Position numbers and translations under genes: made by a program. The notes beneath the pieces were generated by a model that saw only the letters and a program-made list of their open reading frames with translations, was not told where the DNA came from and ran no database searches. Below, in pieces: positions 16,276 to 26,900 of a stretch of DNA of 64,000 bases; position 1 is the stretch's first letter; every line of letters starts with the position of its first letter. Origin of the DNA: Rhodococcus oxybenzonivorans (GTDB taxonomy: Bacteria > Actinomycetota > Actinomycetes > Mycobacteriales > Mycobacteriaceae); NCBI RefSeq assembly GCF_003130705.1, contig NZ_CP021354.1:4278001-4342000 (forward strand), read 5' to 3'.

Positions 16276-17204
16276 CCATTCCGGCGACATCATCCCGGAC
16301 CGTCGCACTGATCGGCGGCCGCGGTGATGTCGGCCGAATGCTGACCGGTCGGCTCCGCGGCGACGGCATGCGCGTCCGGACCGTCGACATCGACGTTCCG
16401 GATACGGCCGACGCCGACTCTGTGCAGGGCGACATCACCGATCCGTCACCCGAGGTGCGCGCGGTGGTGCAGTCGGCTGACGCGGTGGTGCTGGCGGTAC
16501 CGGAAACCGTGGCGCTGAACGCACTGACGTTCCTGTCCGAGTCGCTGGCCGAGCACGCCCTGCTGGTCGACACCCTGTCGGTGAAGTGCCGATTCGACGC
16601 CGCTCTGCGGGCGAACCCGCTGCCCAACAGTGCCCTCGGAATCAACCCGATGTTCGCCCCCGCACTGTCGCCGCAGGGCAGGCCGATCGCGGCGGTGACG
16701 TATCAGGACCGCGGTGACCTCGGCTGGTTCCTGACGTCACTGTCCGGGTGGGGTGCGACGGTCGTCCATCTGGACGCCGAGCGCCATGATCGGCTGACCG
16801 CACTCACCCAGGCACTCACCCACGCCGGTGTGCTCGCATTCGGACTGGCGCTGGGCGAACTGGGGGCCGACGGCGCCGAGCTGACGGCGATGGCAACCCC
16901 ACCGCACTTGATGTCCCTCGCCCTCCTCGCACGCGTGGCGGGTGGGGTACCCGAGGTGTACCGGGACATCCAGGCCGGCAATCCGTTCGCCGCGCAGGCC
17001 CGACGCGCGCTCACCGACGCGATGCGCACTGTCGACCAGACCGTCGAGAACGGCACCGACCAGGACTTCGCCGACCTCATGTCCCGGTCGATCTCGACAC
17101 TCGGTGACCGGCGCGAGCCCCTCGCCCGCCTGTGCGCCGAACTTTTCACCGACCTCCAGCACACCGCGCCCCGGTTCTGGGACGGGAACGGAGAATCCTC
17201 ATGA
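16272..17204 (+). CDS. papC: Prephenate-dehydrogenase family protein; probable 4-amino-4-deoxyprephenate dehydrogenase (PapC-like)
   Basis: 310 residues. The N-terminal Rossmann domain has the dinucleotide motif GGRGDVG (residues 15-21) and an acidic residue after the second strand (VDIDV), as expected for NAD. AVVLAVPE, VDTLSVK and GINPMFAP follow the TyrA pattern. The helical C-terminal domain carries HLDAERHDRLTALTQALTHAG, close to the conserved His region of prephenate dehydrogenases. It should oxidatively decarboxylate 4-amino-4-deoxyprephenate to p-aminophenylpyruvate. It overlaps papA (16272-16275) and the AurF-like gene (17201-17204) by ATGA. An aminotransferase to finish p-aminophenylalanine is not in the window; a housekeeping enzyme may serve. 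Confidence 0.9.
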   Translation: MTIPATSSRTVALIGGRGDVGRMLTGRLRGDGMRVRTVDIDVPDTADADSVQGDITDPSPEVRAVVQSADAVVLAVPETVALNALTFLSESLAEHALLVDTLSVKCRFDAALRANPLPNSALGINPMFAPALSPQGRPIAAVTYQDRGDLGWFLTSLSGWGATVVHLDAERHDRLTALTQALTHAGVLAFGLALGELGADGAELTAMATPPHLMSLALLARVAGGVPEVYRDIQAGNPFAAQARRALTDAMRTVDQTVENGTDQDFADLMSRSISTLGDRREPLARLCAELFTDLQHTAPRFWDGNGESS

Positions 17205-18160
17205 CGATCGACAACGCCCACGCCCTGCCGGAGCACGACCCGAACGACCCGGTCGAAAGCGCCGTGGTTGCCCGGCTCGCCCGCAATTGGGGGCAGCGGG
17301 CGACAGTGAAGAAGCCGGAACCTGATCTCGACACCCTGTTCGACCTCGACAAGCGGGACTACCCCGACGAACTGCTGCCTTTCGCCGACCACGACTGTTT
17401 CCGCCACGCACCTGAGGATCAGCAGAACAGACTCCGCGCGTGGGGCTGGATCGCGTTCAACAAGAACGTGATGGACATCGAGCAGTACGTCGTGAATCCG
17501 GGCTTCGATCTCGTCGCCCACGACGCCCTCGACACCGGTATCGGCGACACGTTCGTGGTAGCGGTACACGAGGCCATGGTCGACGAGCAGTACCACACGC
17601 TGATGCATCTGAATGCGAGCGCGGTGACGCGCAGGCGCCGCGGCTGGGCCATGCCGAACAACGCCTTGCCGGACGTGCTGACACTACGCCGCCAGCGTGC
17701 CGCCACCGCTGACGCCGCCGACCCCCGGAAGCGGGCGATCACCACCTTCGCCTTCATGACGGTCGCCGAGATCTCCATCAGCTCGTACCTGGACCTCATC
17801 TCCGAGAACGAGGCGATCCAGCCGGTGAACCGGGCCACGGTGCGACTACACAATCGCGACGAGTACTGCCACGCCTCCATCGCCGACGAGATCGCGGGCG
17901 TCGTCTACGACACGCTGGGGCCCGACGACCGGCGGCACCTCCTGGACGGGCTCGTCGATGCGATGACCGCCTTCAGTAGCAACGACTACTCGACGTGGCG
18001 CACTATCGTCGAGGTCATCGACCTCCACGACGGCCAGACGATGATCGACGACGCCGAACACGACACAGGGCGTTCTGCTCTGGTGCAGGACTTCGGCGGT
18101 ATTCACAAACTGTGCAAGCACCTCGGCGTCGCGGGCGAGATGTCGTTCGACTGGGCATAG
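17201..18160 (+). CDS. Diiron arylamine N-oxygenase, AurF/CmlI family
   Basis: 319 residues from ATG 17201, which overlaps the papC stop and has GGAG seven bases upstream. All seven residues expected to bind the two irons are visible: Glu94 (DIEQY), Glu129 and His132 (VDEQYH), Glu190 (TVAEIS), then His217, Glu221 and His224 (HNRDEYCH, the HxxxExxH signature). AurF converts p-aminobenzoate to p-nitrobenzoate; CmlI makes the nitro group of chloramphenicol on a carrier-bound intermediate. Following papB, papA and papC, this enzyme probably acts on p-aminophenylalanine, free or loaded on the NRPS. The final oxidation state (hydroxylamine, nitroso or nitro) cannot be read. It converges with the glycosyltransferase gene with 4 bp between stops. 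Confidence 0.92.
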   Translation: MTIDNAHALPEHDPNDPVESAVVARLARNWGQRATVKKPEPDLDTLFDLDKRDYPDELLPFADHDCFRHAPEDQQNRLRAWGWIAFNKNVMDIEQYVVNPGFDLVAHDALDTGIGDTFVVAVHEAMVDEQYHTLMHLNASAVTRRRRGWAMPNNALPDVLTLRRQRAATADAADPRKRAITTFAFMTVAEISISSYLDLISENEAIQPVNRATVRLHNRDEYCHASIADEIAGVVYDTLGPDDRRHLLDGLVDAMTAFSSNDYSTWRTIVEVIDLHDGQTMIDDAEHDTGRSALVQDFGGIHKLCKHLGVAGEMSFDWA

Positions 18161-18164
18161 CACC

Positions 18165-19049
18165 TCACACGTGCGCGCGAGGCTGCGGTCGCCGTTCGGC
18201 GCCGGCGAAGAGGCGGCCCAGCGAGAACGACTCCCGCTCGGGATCCCACGCACGGAACGGCACCCACATGAGGAGATAGAACGGCATCGCGGTCGCGGCG
18301 ACAGCGAACGTCCCGAGGGCCGCCGACAGGCGCTTGCCGTGCAGCGCAAGCGTGCGAGGACCGCGCAGCACGTAACGCCAGTAACTGCCCACCGGAGACA
18401 GATACCGACGACCGGAGATGCTCGCTTCCATCCCCGGCACCATCGCACAGGACAATCCCTCGCTCTGCAGGGTCAACGACAGATCCGTGTCTTCGTGGAC
18501 GTCCTCGCCGTCGTGTAATGCGGACTTGATGTCCTCCCACGCCGTCTTGAGAATCGCCATGTTCGAACCGAAAAGTCCGGGCGCGGCGATCGACTCACCC
18601 CGTTCCAGTTTCGCCTCATTCTTCGCATTCATCTTTCGCTGCAAGGACGCGAACAGCCCCTGAAACGGAAGGTCATAGCAGGTGCAGGTACCGGTCGCCG
18701 CGGCATATCTGTCGCTGTGCCGGGAAAAGAACGATTTGATATTCGCGGCCCAATCCTCATTAATTTTCGTGTCGACATCAATTCTCGCTACGATATCTCC
18801 CGTCGCGGAATTCATTCCCGTGCTACGCGCAGGCGCACAGCCCTGTGCCACTTCCTTGACGAGCCGCACCTTGGGTTCCCGGTGCTGCGCAGCAGCAACT
18901 ATCGCTGCCGTCGCGTCGGTCGAGTTGTTGTCGACCACGATGACCTCGTCGATGTGATCGATCTGCTCGAATATCCTGTCCAGACACTCCTGGATTGCCG
19001 CTTCCTCGTTGTACGCCGGGATAACCACAGACAGAGTTGAAATCGACAT
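18165..19049 (-). CDS. Family 2 glycosyltransferase, membrane associated
   Basis: 294 residues. The GT-A fold N-terminus has LSVVIPAYNEEAAIQECL and VIVVDNNSTDAT, then the metal-binding DVD (IDVDTKINEDW, about residue 92) and EDTDLSLTLQSEG (about 203-215). A hydrophobic C-terminal segment (about 242-266) suggests membrane attachment. Codons in the 5' half are noticeably AT-richer than those of neighbouring genes, a possible sign of separate origin. It lies 260 bp downstream of the NRPS stop on the same strand and could glycosylate the peptide. A cell-envelope role is equally possible because GT2 genes are common in mycolata. Confidence 0.85.
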   Translation of the reverse strand: MSISTLSVVIPAYNEEAAIQECLDRIFEQIDHIDEVIVVDNNSTDATAAIVAAAQHREPKVRLVKEVAQGCAPARSTGMNSATGDIVARIDVDTKINEDWAANIKSFFSRHSDRYAAATGTCTCYDLPFQGLFASLQRKMNAKNEAKLERGESIAAPGLFGSNMAILKTAWEDIKSALHDGEDVHEDTDLSLTLQSEGLSCAMVPGMEASISGRRYLSPVGSYWRYVLRGPRTLALHGKRLSAALGTFAVAATAMPFYLLMWVPFRAWDPERESFSLGRLFAGAERRPQPRAHV

Positions 19050-19099
19050 GCCTCAGTAATAGCAAAGGTTCCGCATATCCGCGCACCGAGGCCCATTAG

Positions 19100-19115
19100 T
19101 TGGACAATTGTTCAA
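19100..19115. promoter_or_regulatory. Near-perfect palindrome upstream of the glycosyltransferase gene
   Basis: TTGGACAATTGTTCAA, a 16-bp palindrome with one mismatched pair, about 50 bp before the glycosyltransferase start. It lies in the AT-rich 260-bp gap (19050-19309) that follows the NRPS stop. I see no clear terminator for the NRPS and no other gene in this gap. Confidence 0.4.
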
Positions 19116-19309
19116 AATACTCTCGGTCTGTCGCGAATACGCTCGCCACCTGAAGTTATCGAGTAATTCACACGGCACGGTACCGACGGCGGGTTATGCG
19201 CCGATTTAATGAACTCGAAGTATTTATCGAGGCGAAAATATCACCGGGGTCGGCTCCGGCCCGTCCTGGCGGCGGAAGAGACGAGCTCTCCCACCGCCAG
19301 GACGATGCC

Positions 19310-22300
19310 TCAGCGTCCGACTCGGGACCGCGCCTGTGCCACCAAGCCGGTCAGTGCCGCTACCCAGCACTGCCCGAAGTCGTCCACCTCGGAGGCCGTC
19401 AGAATTCCCGGGGGGAACGACATGAACGCCGTCAACTGCCGACCATCCGCGGTATCGGTGATCACCGACTGGATGTCGAGCACCGCCTGGGCTGGCATCT
19501 CACTGTTCACCTGTCCACCCGTCACCGAGGTCTCGAAATCGGGCAGCCAGTCCAGGCCCTGCGCCGCCTCGGGAATTTCCGCAGCATTGACGCGGCCGAT
19601 GTAGTTGAACACGATTTGCGGTTCCGGCCAATTGCTCATGACCGCGGCGGTCTCCGGGTTCAGGTAACGCAGCAACCCGTAGCCGATCCCCTTGTCAGGT
19701 ACCGCACCGAGCTGATTCCGTACCGCCTGTACCGCTGCTGCCGCACTCGGGCCACCCTCGATCGCCTCACCGATATCGACCCCTGCGAGATCGAGTCGAG
19801 CCGGATACATCGTGGTGAACCAGCCGACCGTACGGGACAAATCTGCACCGGGAACCACTGATTCTTCGCGACCATGGCCCTCGAGAGTGACTACCGCCGA
19901 CGGCTCGTCGATCCCACGGCCCTGCCGCCAGGCGGCCACCGCGAGTGCGAGGGCTGCGGCGAGCACGTCACCGATTTCCGCGTCGAGTGCGCCGGGAGCC
20001 GTCCCGAGCAAGGCCTCGGTGACGGGGGCCGGCACATCGACCCGGGTGCGCTCGAGATTGCTGACGAGGTCGGACCGAAGATCCAGTTCCCGTGACCCCA
20101 GCACGGGGTCCGGGCCGGTGAGCATCCGCTCCCACACGGCCAGTTCGGCCACCCGCTCCGGACTCGCGGCTGCCTCGAGGAGTCCGTCCGTCCACCGCCG
20201 CAGGGACGTTCCCACCGGTTCCAGCGACGGCGTCTGCCCCGCTGCGATCTGGGCACCGGCCGTTGCAAGGTCCGGGACCAGAATGCGCCACGAGACCGAG
20301 TCGATCACGAGGTGATGGGGCACCACCAGCAGTCGGCCCGCCCGGCTCGAATCGGCCGGGTCGAACCACACGAACTGGAGCATCGAACCTGTTCTGGGGT
20401 CGAGCCGGTCGAGCGCCTGCGCGAAGGCGGCACTCGCCACCTCGTCGAACTCCGGGGAACCGGGTTCGGCGGTGACGGCGACACGCTCCACGGCACCGTC
20501 GAGGTCGACGCTGCCGGCGGGTGCGATCTCGAGGGCAGGCTCCGACGACTCCGACACCAGCGTGGCGCGGAGAGCGTCGTGCTTGTCCACCACCGCCGAG
20601 AGTGTCGCGATCAGCTGGTCACGTCCGATGCCGGCAGGAAGCGTCACCATCAGCGGCATCACGAAGCGGTCGAAATCCCCGCCGCGCTCGACCATCTTCC
20701 GGGCGACCGGGGTGAGCGGCACCGTGCCGACACCGCCACCCTCGTATTCCTGCAACGCCGCGGCCGCGGACTCCCCCGAATCGGCGACCGCCGCCAGCTC
20801 GGCGACGGTGCGCCGTTCGAACACGTCGCGTGCGGTGAAGTGGATACCGGCCGACCGTGCCCGCGCTACCAGCTGAATGGAGACGATGCTGTCGCCACCG
20901 AGCTCGAAGAACGAGTCGTCGACACCCACGCGGTCCCGCCCGAGAAGTTCCGCGAAGATCGACGCCAGCGCGCGTTCACTGTCGGTGCGCGGCGCCCGGA
21001 ACTGGGCGGCCGAGGCGAAGTCGGGCACCGGTAGGGCACGCCGGTCGAGCTTGCCGCTGGTACCCAGCGGCAGTTCGGCCAGAACCATCACGGCGTCCGG
21101 CAGCATGTAGTCGGGCAACGATTCTGCGACGAACCCGGTGAGTGCAGCCGAGTCGACAGCCGAACCCGGCTTCGGGACGACGTACGCCACGAGCCGTGCG
21201 CCGACCTCACTGTCCCGCACGATCACAGCCGCCTGCGCCACCTCGGTGTGGCGGACGAAGGCCTCCTCCACCTCACCGAGTTCGATACGCAGGCCGCGGA
21301 CCTTCACCTGGAAGTCGGTACGGCCGACGAACTCGAGTTCACCGCTCTCGTTCCACCGCACGAGGTCACCGGTGCGGTACATCCGTGCGCCGTCGACGCC
21401 GAAGGGGTCGGCGACGAATCGTTCGGCGCTCAGCGCAGCGCTGTTGATGTATCCGCGCGCCAACTGGGCCCCGTCGAGGTACAGCTCACCGGGGACACCG
21501 ATCGGCGACGGCGTCAGGTGGGCGTCGAGCACGTAGGCCCGGGTGTTCCAGACCGGGCCACCGATCGGCGCGATGGTCCCGGTGCGCGAACGGTCCACGA
21601 CCTGAGCCGCCGAGTTGATTGTGACCTCGGTCGGTCCGTACAGGTTGACCAGCTCGGCGGAACCAATCCGTGCGAGCCGATCCGCCGCCGACTGCGGAAG
21701 TGGTTCACCGCCGGCGAAGACCAGCCGCAGCGAACCGCACAGGTCGGCGGTGGCCGCGTCGAGGAACATCGTCAGGACCGACGGAACGAACTGGACCACG
21801 GTCACCGACTCCGCGCCCACCGTCTTCGCCATGTACTCGGTGTCGCGGTGACCGTCCGGGGAGGCGACGACGAGGGTGCCGCCGACCACCAACGGCAAGA
21901 ACAGCTCCCACACCGAGGCGTCGAACGTGAAGGGGGTCTTCTGCAGGATCACGTCCTCGGCACCGATGCCGTACTCGTCCCGCATCCACTCGAGCTGGTT
22001 GGCCAGCGCCGAATGCGGAATCACCACACCCTTGGGGCGTCCCGTCGAACCGGACGTGTACAGCGCGTACGCCAGATTTTCCGGGTGGAGTTCACCGAGC
22101 CGCTCGGCATCCTCGACTGCAGTGTCGGCGTAGCCGGAGAGGTCGAAGTCCTCCACCAGATACACGGGCACGTCGACGTCGAGATTGGCGATGTCGTCGG
22201 CAACGCTCAGCACACACGTCGGGGCAGCACTGTCCACCACGTAGGTGGTCCGGTCGGCCGGATGCTCCGGGTCGATCGGCACGTATGCACCACCCGCCGC

Positions 22301-23954
22301 GTGCACGGCGTACAGGCTGATCACCATGTCGAGGGAGCGTCGCATCGCGATGCCGACCACCGAGTCCGGTCCCACGCCCAGCGCGATCAGGTGACGGGCC
22401 AGCCGGTTCACCCGCGCGTCGAACTGCGCGTAGCTCAGTCGATCCTGCCCGGCGACCACGGCGGTCGCATCCGGGGTTCGCGCCACCTGAGCACGGAACA
22501 TCGAGGTCACCGACTGGGCGGAGACGGCGTGCGCGGTGTCGTTCCACCGGGACAGGACGAGGTCGCGTTCCTCCGCGGCCAGCAGGTCGAGATCGCCGAC
22601 CAGCGTGGCACCGCCGGCAGCGATGGTGTGCAGGATGCGGTCCAGGCGTGCCCCGATCCGCTCGACAGTGTCTTCCCCGAACACGTCCGGGAGGTACTTC
22701 AGTACCAGCTGGACCTCGGCGTCCGACTGCGCCAGGAGGCTCAGCGGGTAATGCGAGGCGTCGCTGATCTGCGCACCGGTAACCCGCAACCCGTCGATGT
22801 CGCTGGACTCGGTGAGACCGGCCCGATCGATCGGGTACGACTCGAACACCGTCAACGTGTCGAACAGTCCGCCGATTCCGGCGATCTGCTGGATCTCGGG
22901 CAGCCCGATGTGGTGATGCTCGAGCAAAGCCGACTGTTCGGCCTGTAGACGCTCGAGAAGCCCGAGGAGCGACTCGCGGGGATCGATGCGCACGCGGATC
23001 GGGATCGTGTTGATGAACAGACCCACCATCGATTCGATGCCGTTGACCTCCGGCGGACGACCCGACACCGTGGCACCGAAGACGACGTCGTCGGACGCCG
23101 TCATCCGGGACAGGAGCAGACCCCACGCTGCCTGGACGATGGTGTTCATCGTCAGGCCACGATCCCTGGCGACGCGCGCCAGGTTCTCGCTGACCGCCGC
23201 GCCGAGACGTACCGCGAACTCGGCGGGCTCGGGGCGTACCGGACCGCTGGGTGCGGCGGCGAGCACGGTGGGACCGTCCAGCCCGGCAAGTGCGTGCGCC
23301 CACGCAGTGCGTGAGGCGTGCGTGTCACGCGCGGACAGCCAGCTGAGGAAGTCCCGGTAGCCGCGTACCCGCGGCAACACCGAGCCGTCTCCCCGGGTGG
23401 CGTACAACACCAACAAGTCCTTCATCAACAACGGCATCGACCATCCGTCGAGCAGGATGTGGTGGTTGCTGATGGAGAAGCTGCAGGTATCCGGCCCCGT
23501 GCGAATCAGCAGGAATCGCATCAACGGGGGTCGCGCCATGTCGAAGCGAGCCGAGCGGTGCTCACCCAGAAGGGTGCTCATCCGTTCTTCACGTGCCGCC
23601 TCGGACAGTCCGGACAGGTCGATCTCTTCCCAGGGCAGTTCCACGGAATCGACGACCACCTGCACCGCTTCCCCGGCATCGTCGGTGACGAAGGCGGTAC
23701 GGAGGTTCGCGTGACGCGCGATGAGCGCCTCGGCGGCAGCCCGCAGTCGGGCCGCATCGACGGTGCCTGCGAGGCCGAGCACCACCTGTGCGGTGTAGAC
23801 GTCGACTGCGTCCTCGGCGAGCACCGAGTGGAAGAACATGCCCGACTGCAGCGGTGCCAGCGGCCACACGTCGGAGGCCTCCGGGTAGCGCTGTTCCAGG
23901 ATCTCGAGATCATGCTGGGTCACGGTGACGAGCGGGACGTCCGACGGGGTCAGG
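19310..23954 (-). other. NRPS module 9: C(D-L type)-A-T-E, terminal, no thioesterase
   Basis: Residues about 9743-11290. The DCL-style C domain ([21 protein letters not shown]) fits the E domain of module 8. The A-domain pocket reads DAWQFGLINK, one change from a published glutamine code (DAWQFGLIDK), so Gln is likely. The T domain is GGDS. The protein ends in an E domain whose signature is [10 protein letters not shown]: Gly after the Asp is replaced by Ser. The polypeptide stops about 20 residues after the E domain, without TE or reductase. Confidence 0.8.
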
Positions 23955-26900
23955 CCGCCGCCGTCGGGCCGTGACGCGTGCTCGGCCAACGCGGCCGCCG
24001 CCGAGTGCCAGAGTTCGGCCAGCTCCCAGACGTCGGATTCGTCGAGGATCTCCTCGGCGAACGCGATCTTCGCCTCGAGTTGGGGACCCGACGCCGATTC
24101 GGCGGTGACGGCGTTGATGCTGAGCACAGCAGGCGCCACCATCTCGTCGTCCATTGCGCCGCCGAACTCGCCCGAGTCGCTGTCGGGGACCCAGCCGAGG
24201 TCCCGGATCTCCTCCGGGAGGTCGACCGAACCCGCGCGACCGAGATAGTTGAAGCCGATCTGCGGCGTCGGCAGCGCTGCCAGCGCCGGGGCGGTCTCCT
24301 CGTTCAGGTAGCGCAGCAAGCCGAAGCCCATGCCGCGGTCCGGGACCGCCAGCAGCTGTTCCTTGACGGCCTTCAGCGCCGCACCCGCAGACCGTCCACC
24401 GTCGAACGCCTCGGCCAGGTCGGCACGTGAAACATCGAGGCGCACGGGGAACAGGCTGGTGAACCAGCCCACGGTCCGCGACAGGTCGGCACCCGGGACA
24501 ACGGATTCTTCACGGCCGTGGCCCTCGAGATTGATGAGCACCGACTGGCCGCCCGGTGCGTCGTCGACTCCGGTTTTGTTCCGGCGCCACTGCGCGACAG
24601 CGAGCGCGAGCGCCGCGAGAAGGCCGTCGTTGACGCCGCCGTTCACGGACTGCGGGATCGAGGTCAGCAACGCCTGCGTCACCGGTGTGGAGAAGGTCAT
24701 GCTCAGACTGTGCGTCCGGGCGATCACATCCCGCTCCCGGTCGAAGGCCCGCTTGCCCAGCAGCGGATCGGTGCCGTCGAGCATGGTCCGCCAGAAGTCG
24801 AGTTCGGCCACACGGTGCGGAGACTTCGCTTCCTCCACCAACCCGTGCGCCCACGCCCGCACCGACGAACCTACCGGCTCGAGCTGCGGCTTCTCCCCTC
24901 GCGCGATCTGTGATCCTGCGGTGGCGAAGTCGGGCAACAACACTCGCCACGACACACCGTCGACGACGAGGTGGTGCGCCAGCACCAGCAGTCGTCCGCT
25001 CTGTCCGGGCAGCGACTCGGCGGGAGCGAACCAGACGAATTCCGTCATCCGCCCCGATGCGGGATCGAGTCGGCTCGCGGCGCGGTCGAGTGCCGCACGC
25101 CCCAGCCGCTCGAATGCCTCGGTCCCCGGCTTGTCGGTGAACTCGACGCGTTCGAACAGCTCATCGGCGCCGAGAGCCGCGCCGACGGGCAGTGTGTCGA
25201 ACACCCACTCGTTCCCCGAGCGGGTCAACCGGGAGCGGAGGATGTCGTGGTGACTCAGGATCGCGTCCACGGTCTCCACCAGCTGCTCCCGGGTCACGCC
25301 TGCGGGTGTGGTCAGCAGAACGGCCTGCGAGAACCTGTCGAATCGGCCCGCGCTTTCGGTCAGCCAGTGCGCGATCGGCGTGAGGGGTATCGAACCGACT
25401 CCGCCGCCGGGCAGTTCCTCGAGGGTCACCGACTCGACGTCGGTGGCCCAGGCGGCGACGTCGGCGAGTTCGGCAACAGTCTTGCGCTCGAACACGTCTC
25501 GCGCCGAGAACAGGACACCGGCGTTCTTGGCCCGCGTGGTCAGCTGGATCGACACGATGCTGTCGCCGCCGAGGGCGAAGAACGAATCGTCGACGCTGAC
25601 CCTCTCGACACCGAGGACCTGCGCGAAGACGTCGGCGATGGCCTTCTCCATCGGCGTCGACGGCGCGCGGAACTCGGTGGCGACCGACACGAACCGGGGT
25701 TCCGGTAGTGCCTTGCGGTCCAACTTTCCTGCGGGTGTCAGCGGCACCGAGTCGATCGGCATGATCGACGAGGGCACCATGTAGCCCGGCAGTGTCTCGG
25801 ACACGAACGCGGACAACTCGGCGACGTTGATCGACGCGCCCGGGGCAGGCATCACGTAGGAGACGAGGACGGTCTGACCGGTCTGCTCGCGATGATGGCC
25901 GAGAGTGACCGCGAAGTCCACGCTCGGATGCCTTCCGAGTTCGGCATCGATCTCGCCGAGCTCGATACGGAATCCGCGGACCTTCACCTGGAAATCGGAT
26001 CGACCGACGTAGTCGAGGACGAGCTCGCCCTGTCCTTCCGGTCCTTCGTCGTCGGCGTAGACCCAGCGGACGACGTCGCCCGTGCGGTACAGCCGCTCCC
26101 CCGAACCACCGAACGGGTTGGCGACGAAACGCTCTGCAGTGAGGGCGAATCGGTTGTGGTAGCCGCGTGCCACGCTCGGCCCCGCCACGTAGAGCTCACC
26201 CGCGACACCGACCGGGACGGGGCTGAGCCGGGAGTCGAGCACGACCACGTCGACACCGCGCGTCGGACCGCCGATGGTGACGGGCCGATCGGCCCTCATC
26301 GGGGAGCTCGACGTGCTCCAGATCGTCGCTTCGGAGGGGCCGTACAGGTTGTACATGCGCCGGCCGGGCGCCCACCTCTGCATCAGCTCGGGCGGGCAGG
26401 CCTCACCGGCCACCGACAGAACCTCGATGCCACCCAGGCCGGCGGGATCCACCGTCGTCAGCGCCGCCGGGGTGATGAAGGCGTGGCTGACCTCCTGCTC
26501 CCTGAGCAGTCGAGCCAATTCCTCGCCGCCGTACACGACTCCGGAGGCGATGACCATCGTCGACGAGGCCGCAACGGCCAGAAGCAATTCGAACACGGAC
26601 GCGTCGAAGCTCGGCGACGCGAAGTGCAGGACCCTCGACTGCGGCGTGAGCCCCAGCCGTTCGACCTGTTCCCGCGTGACGTTCGCCAGCCCGGTGTGGG
26701 TGACGACGACGCCCTTCGGCAGACCGGTCGAGCCCGAGGTGTAGATGACATATGCGGCGTCGTCCACCCGCGTAGGACGGATTCGGGTGTCGTCGGTGAC
26801 GGCCCCGGACGAGACGTGGGCGCACGCACTGTCCATGTCTTCGTCGCCCAGGACAAGCCACCGCACCGTGTCCGGCAGGTCGGCGCTGTGCGCCGCCGTG

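Noticed and set aside
14203..17204. Primary folate (pabAB) plus tyrosine (tyrA) genes as an explanation of papA/papB/papC
   Set aside because: ATGA coupling of a fused aminodeoxychorismate synthase to a mutase, a dehydrogenase and an AurF-type oxygenase is the layout of a p-aminophenylalanine route. Folate genes would pair with a lyase (pabC), which is absent.
17201..18160. Ribonucleotide-reductase- or ferritin-like diiron protein
   Set aside because: The spacing of the ligands (ExxH, then E, then HxxxExxH) fits AurF/CmlI, not ribonucleotide reductase R2 or ferritin, which have two ExxH motifs.
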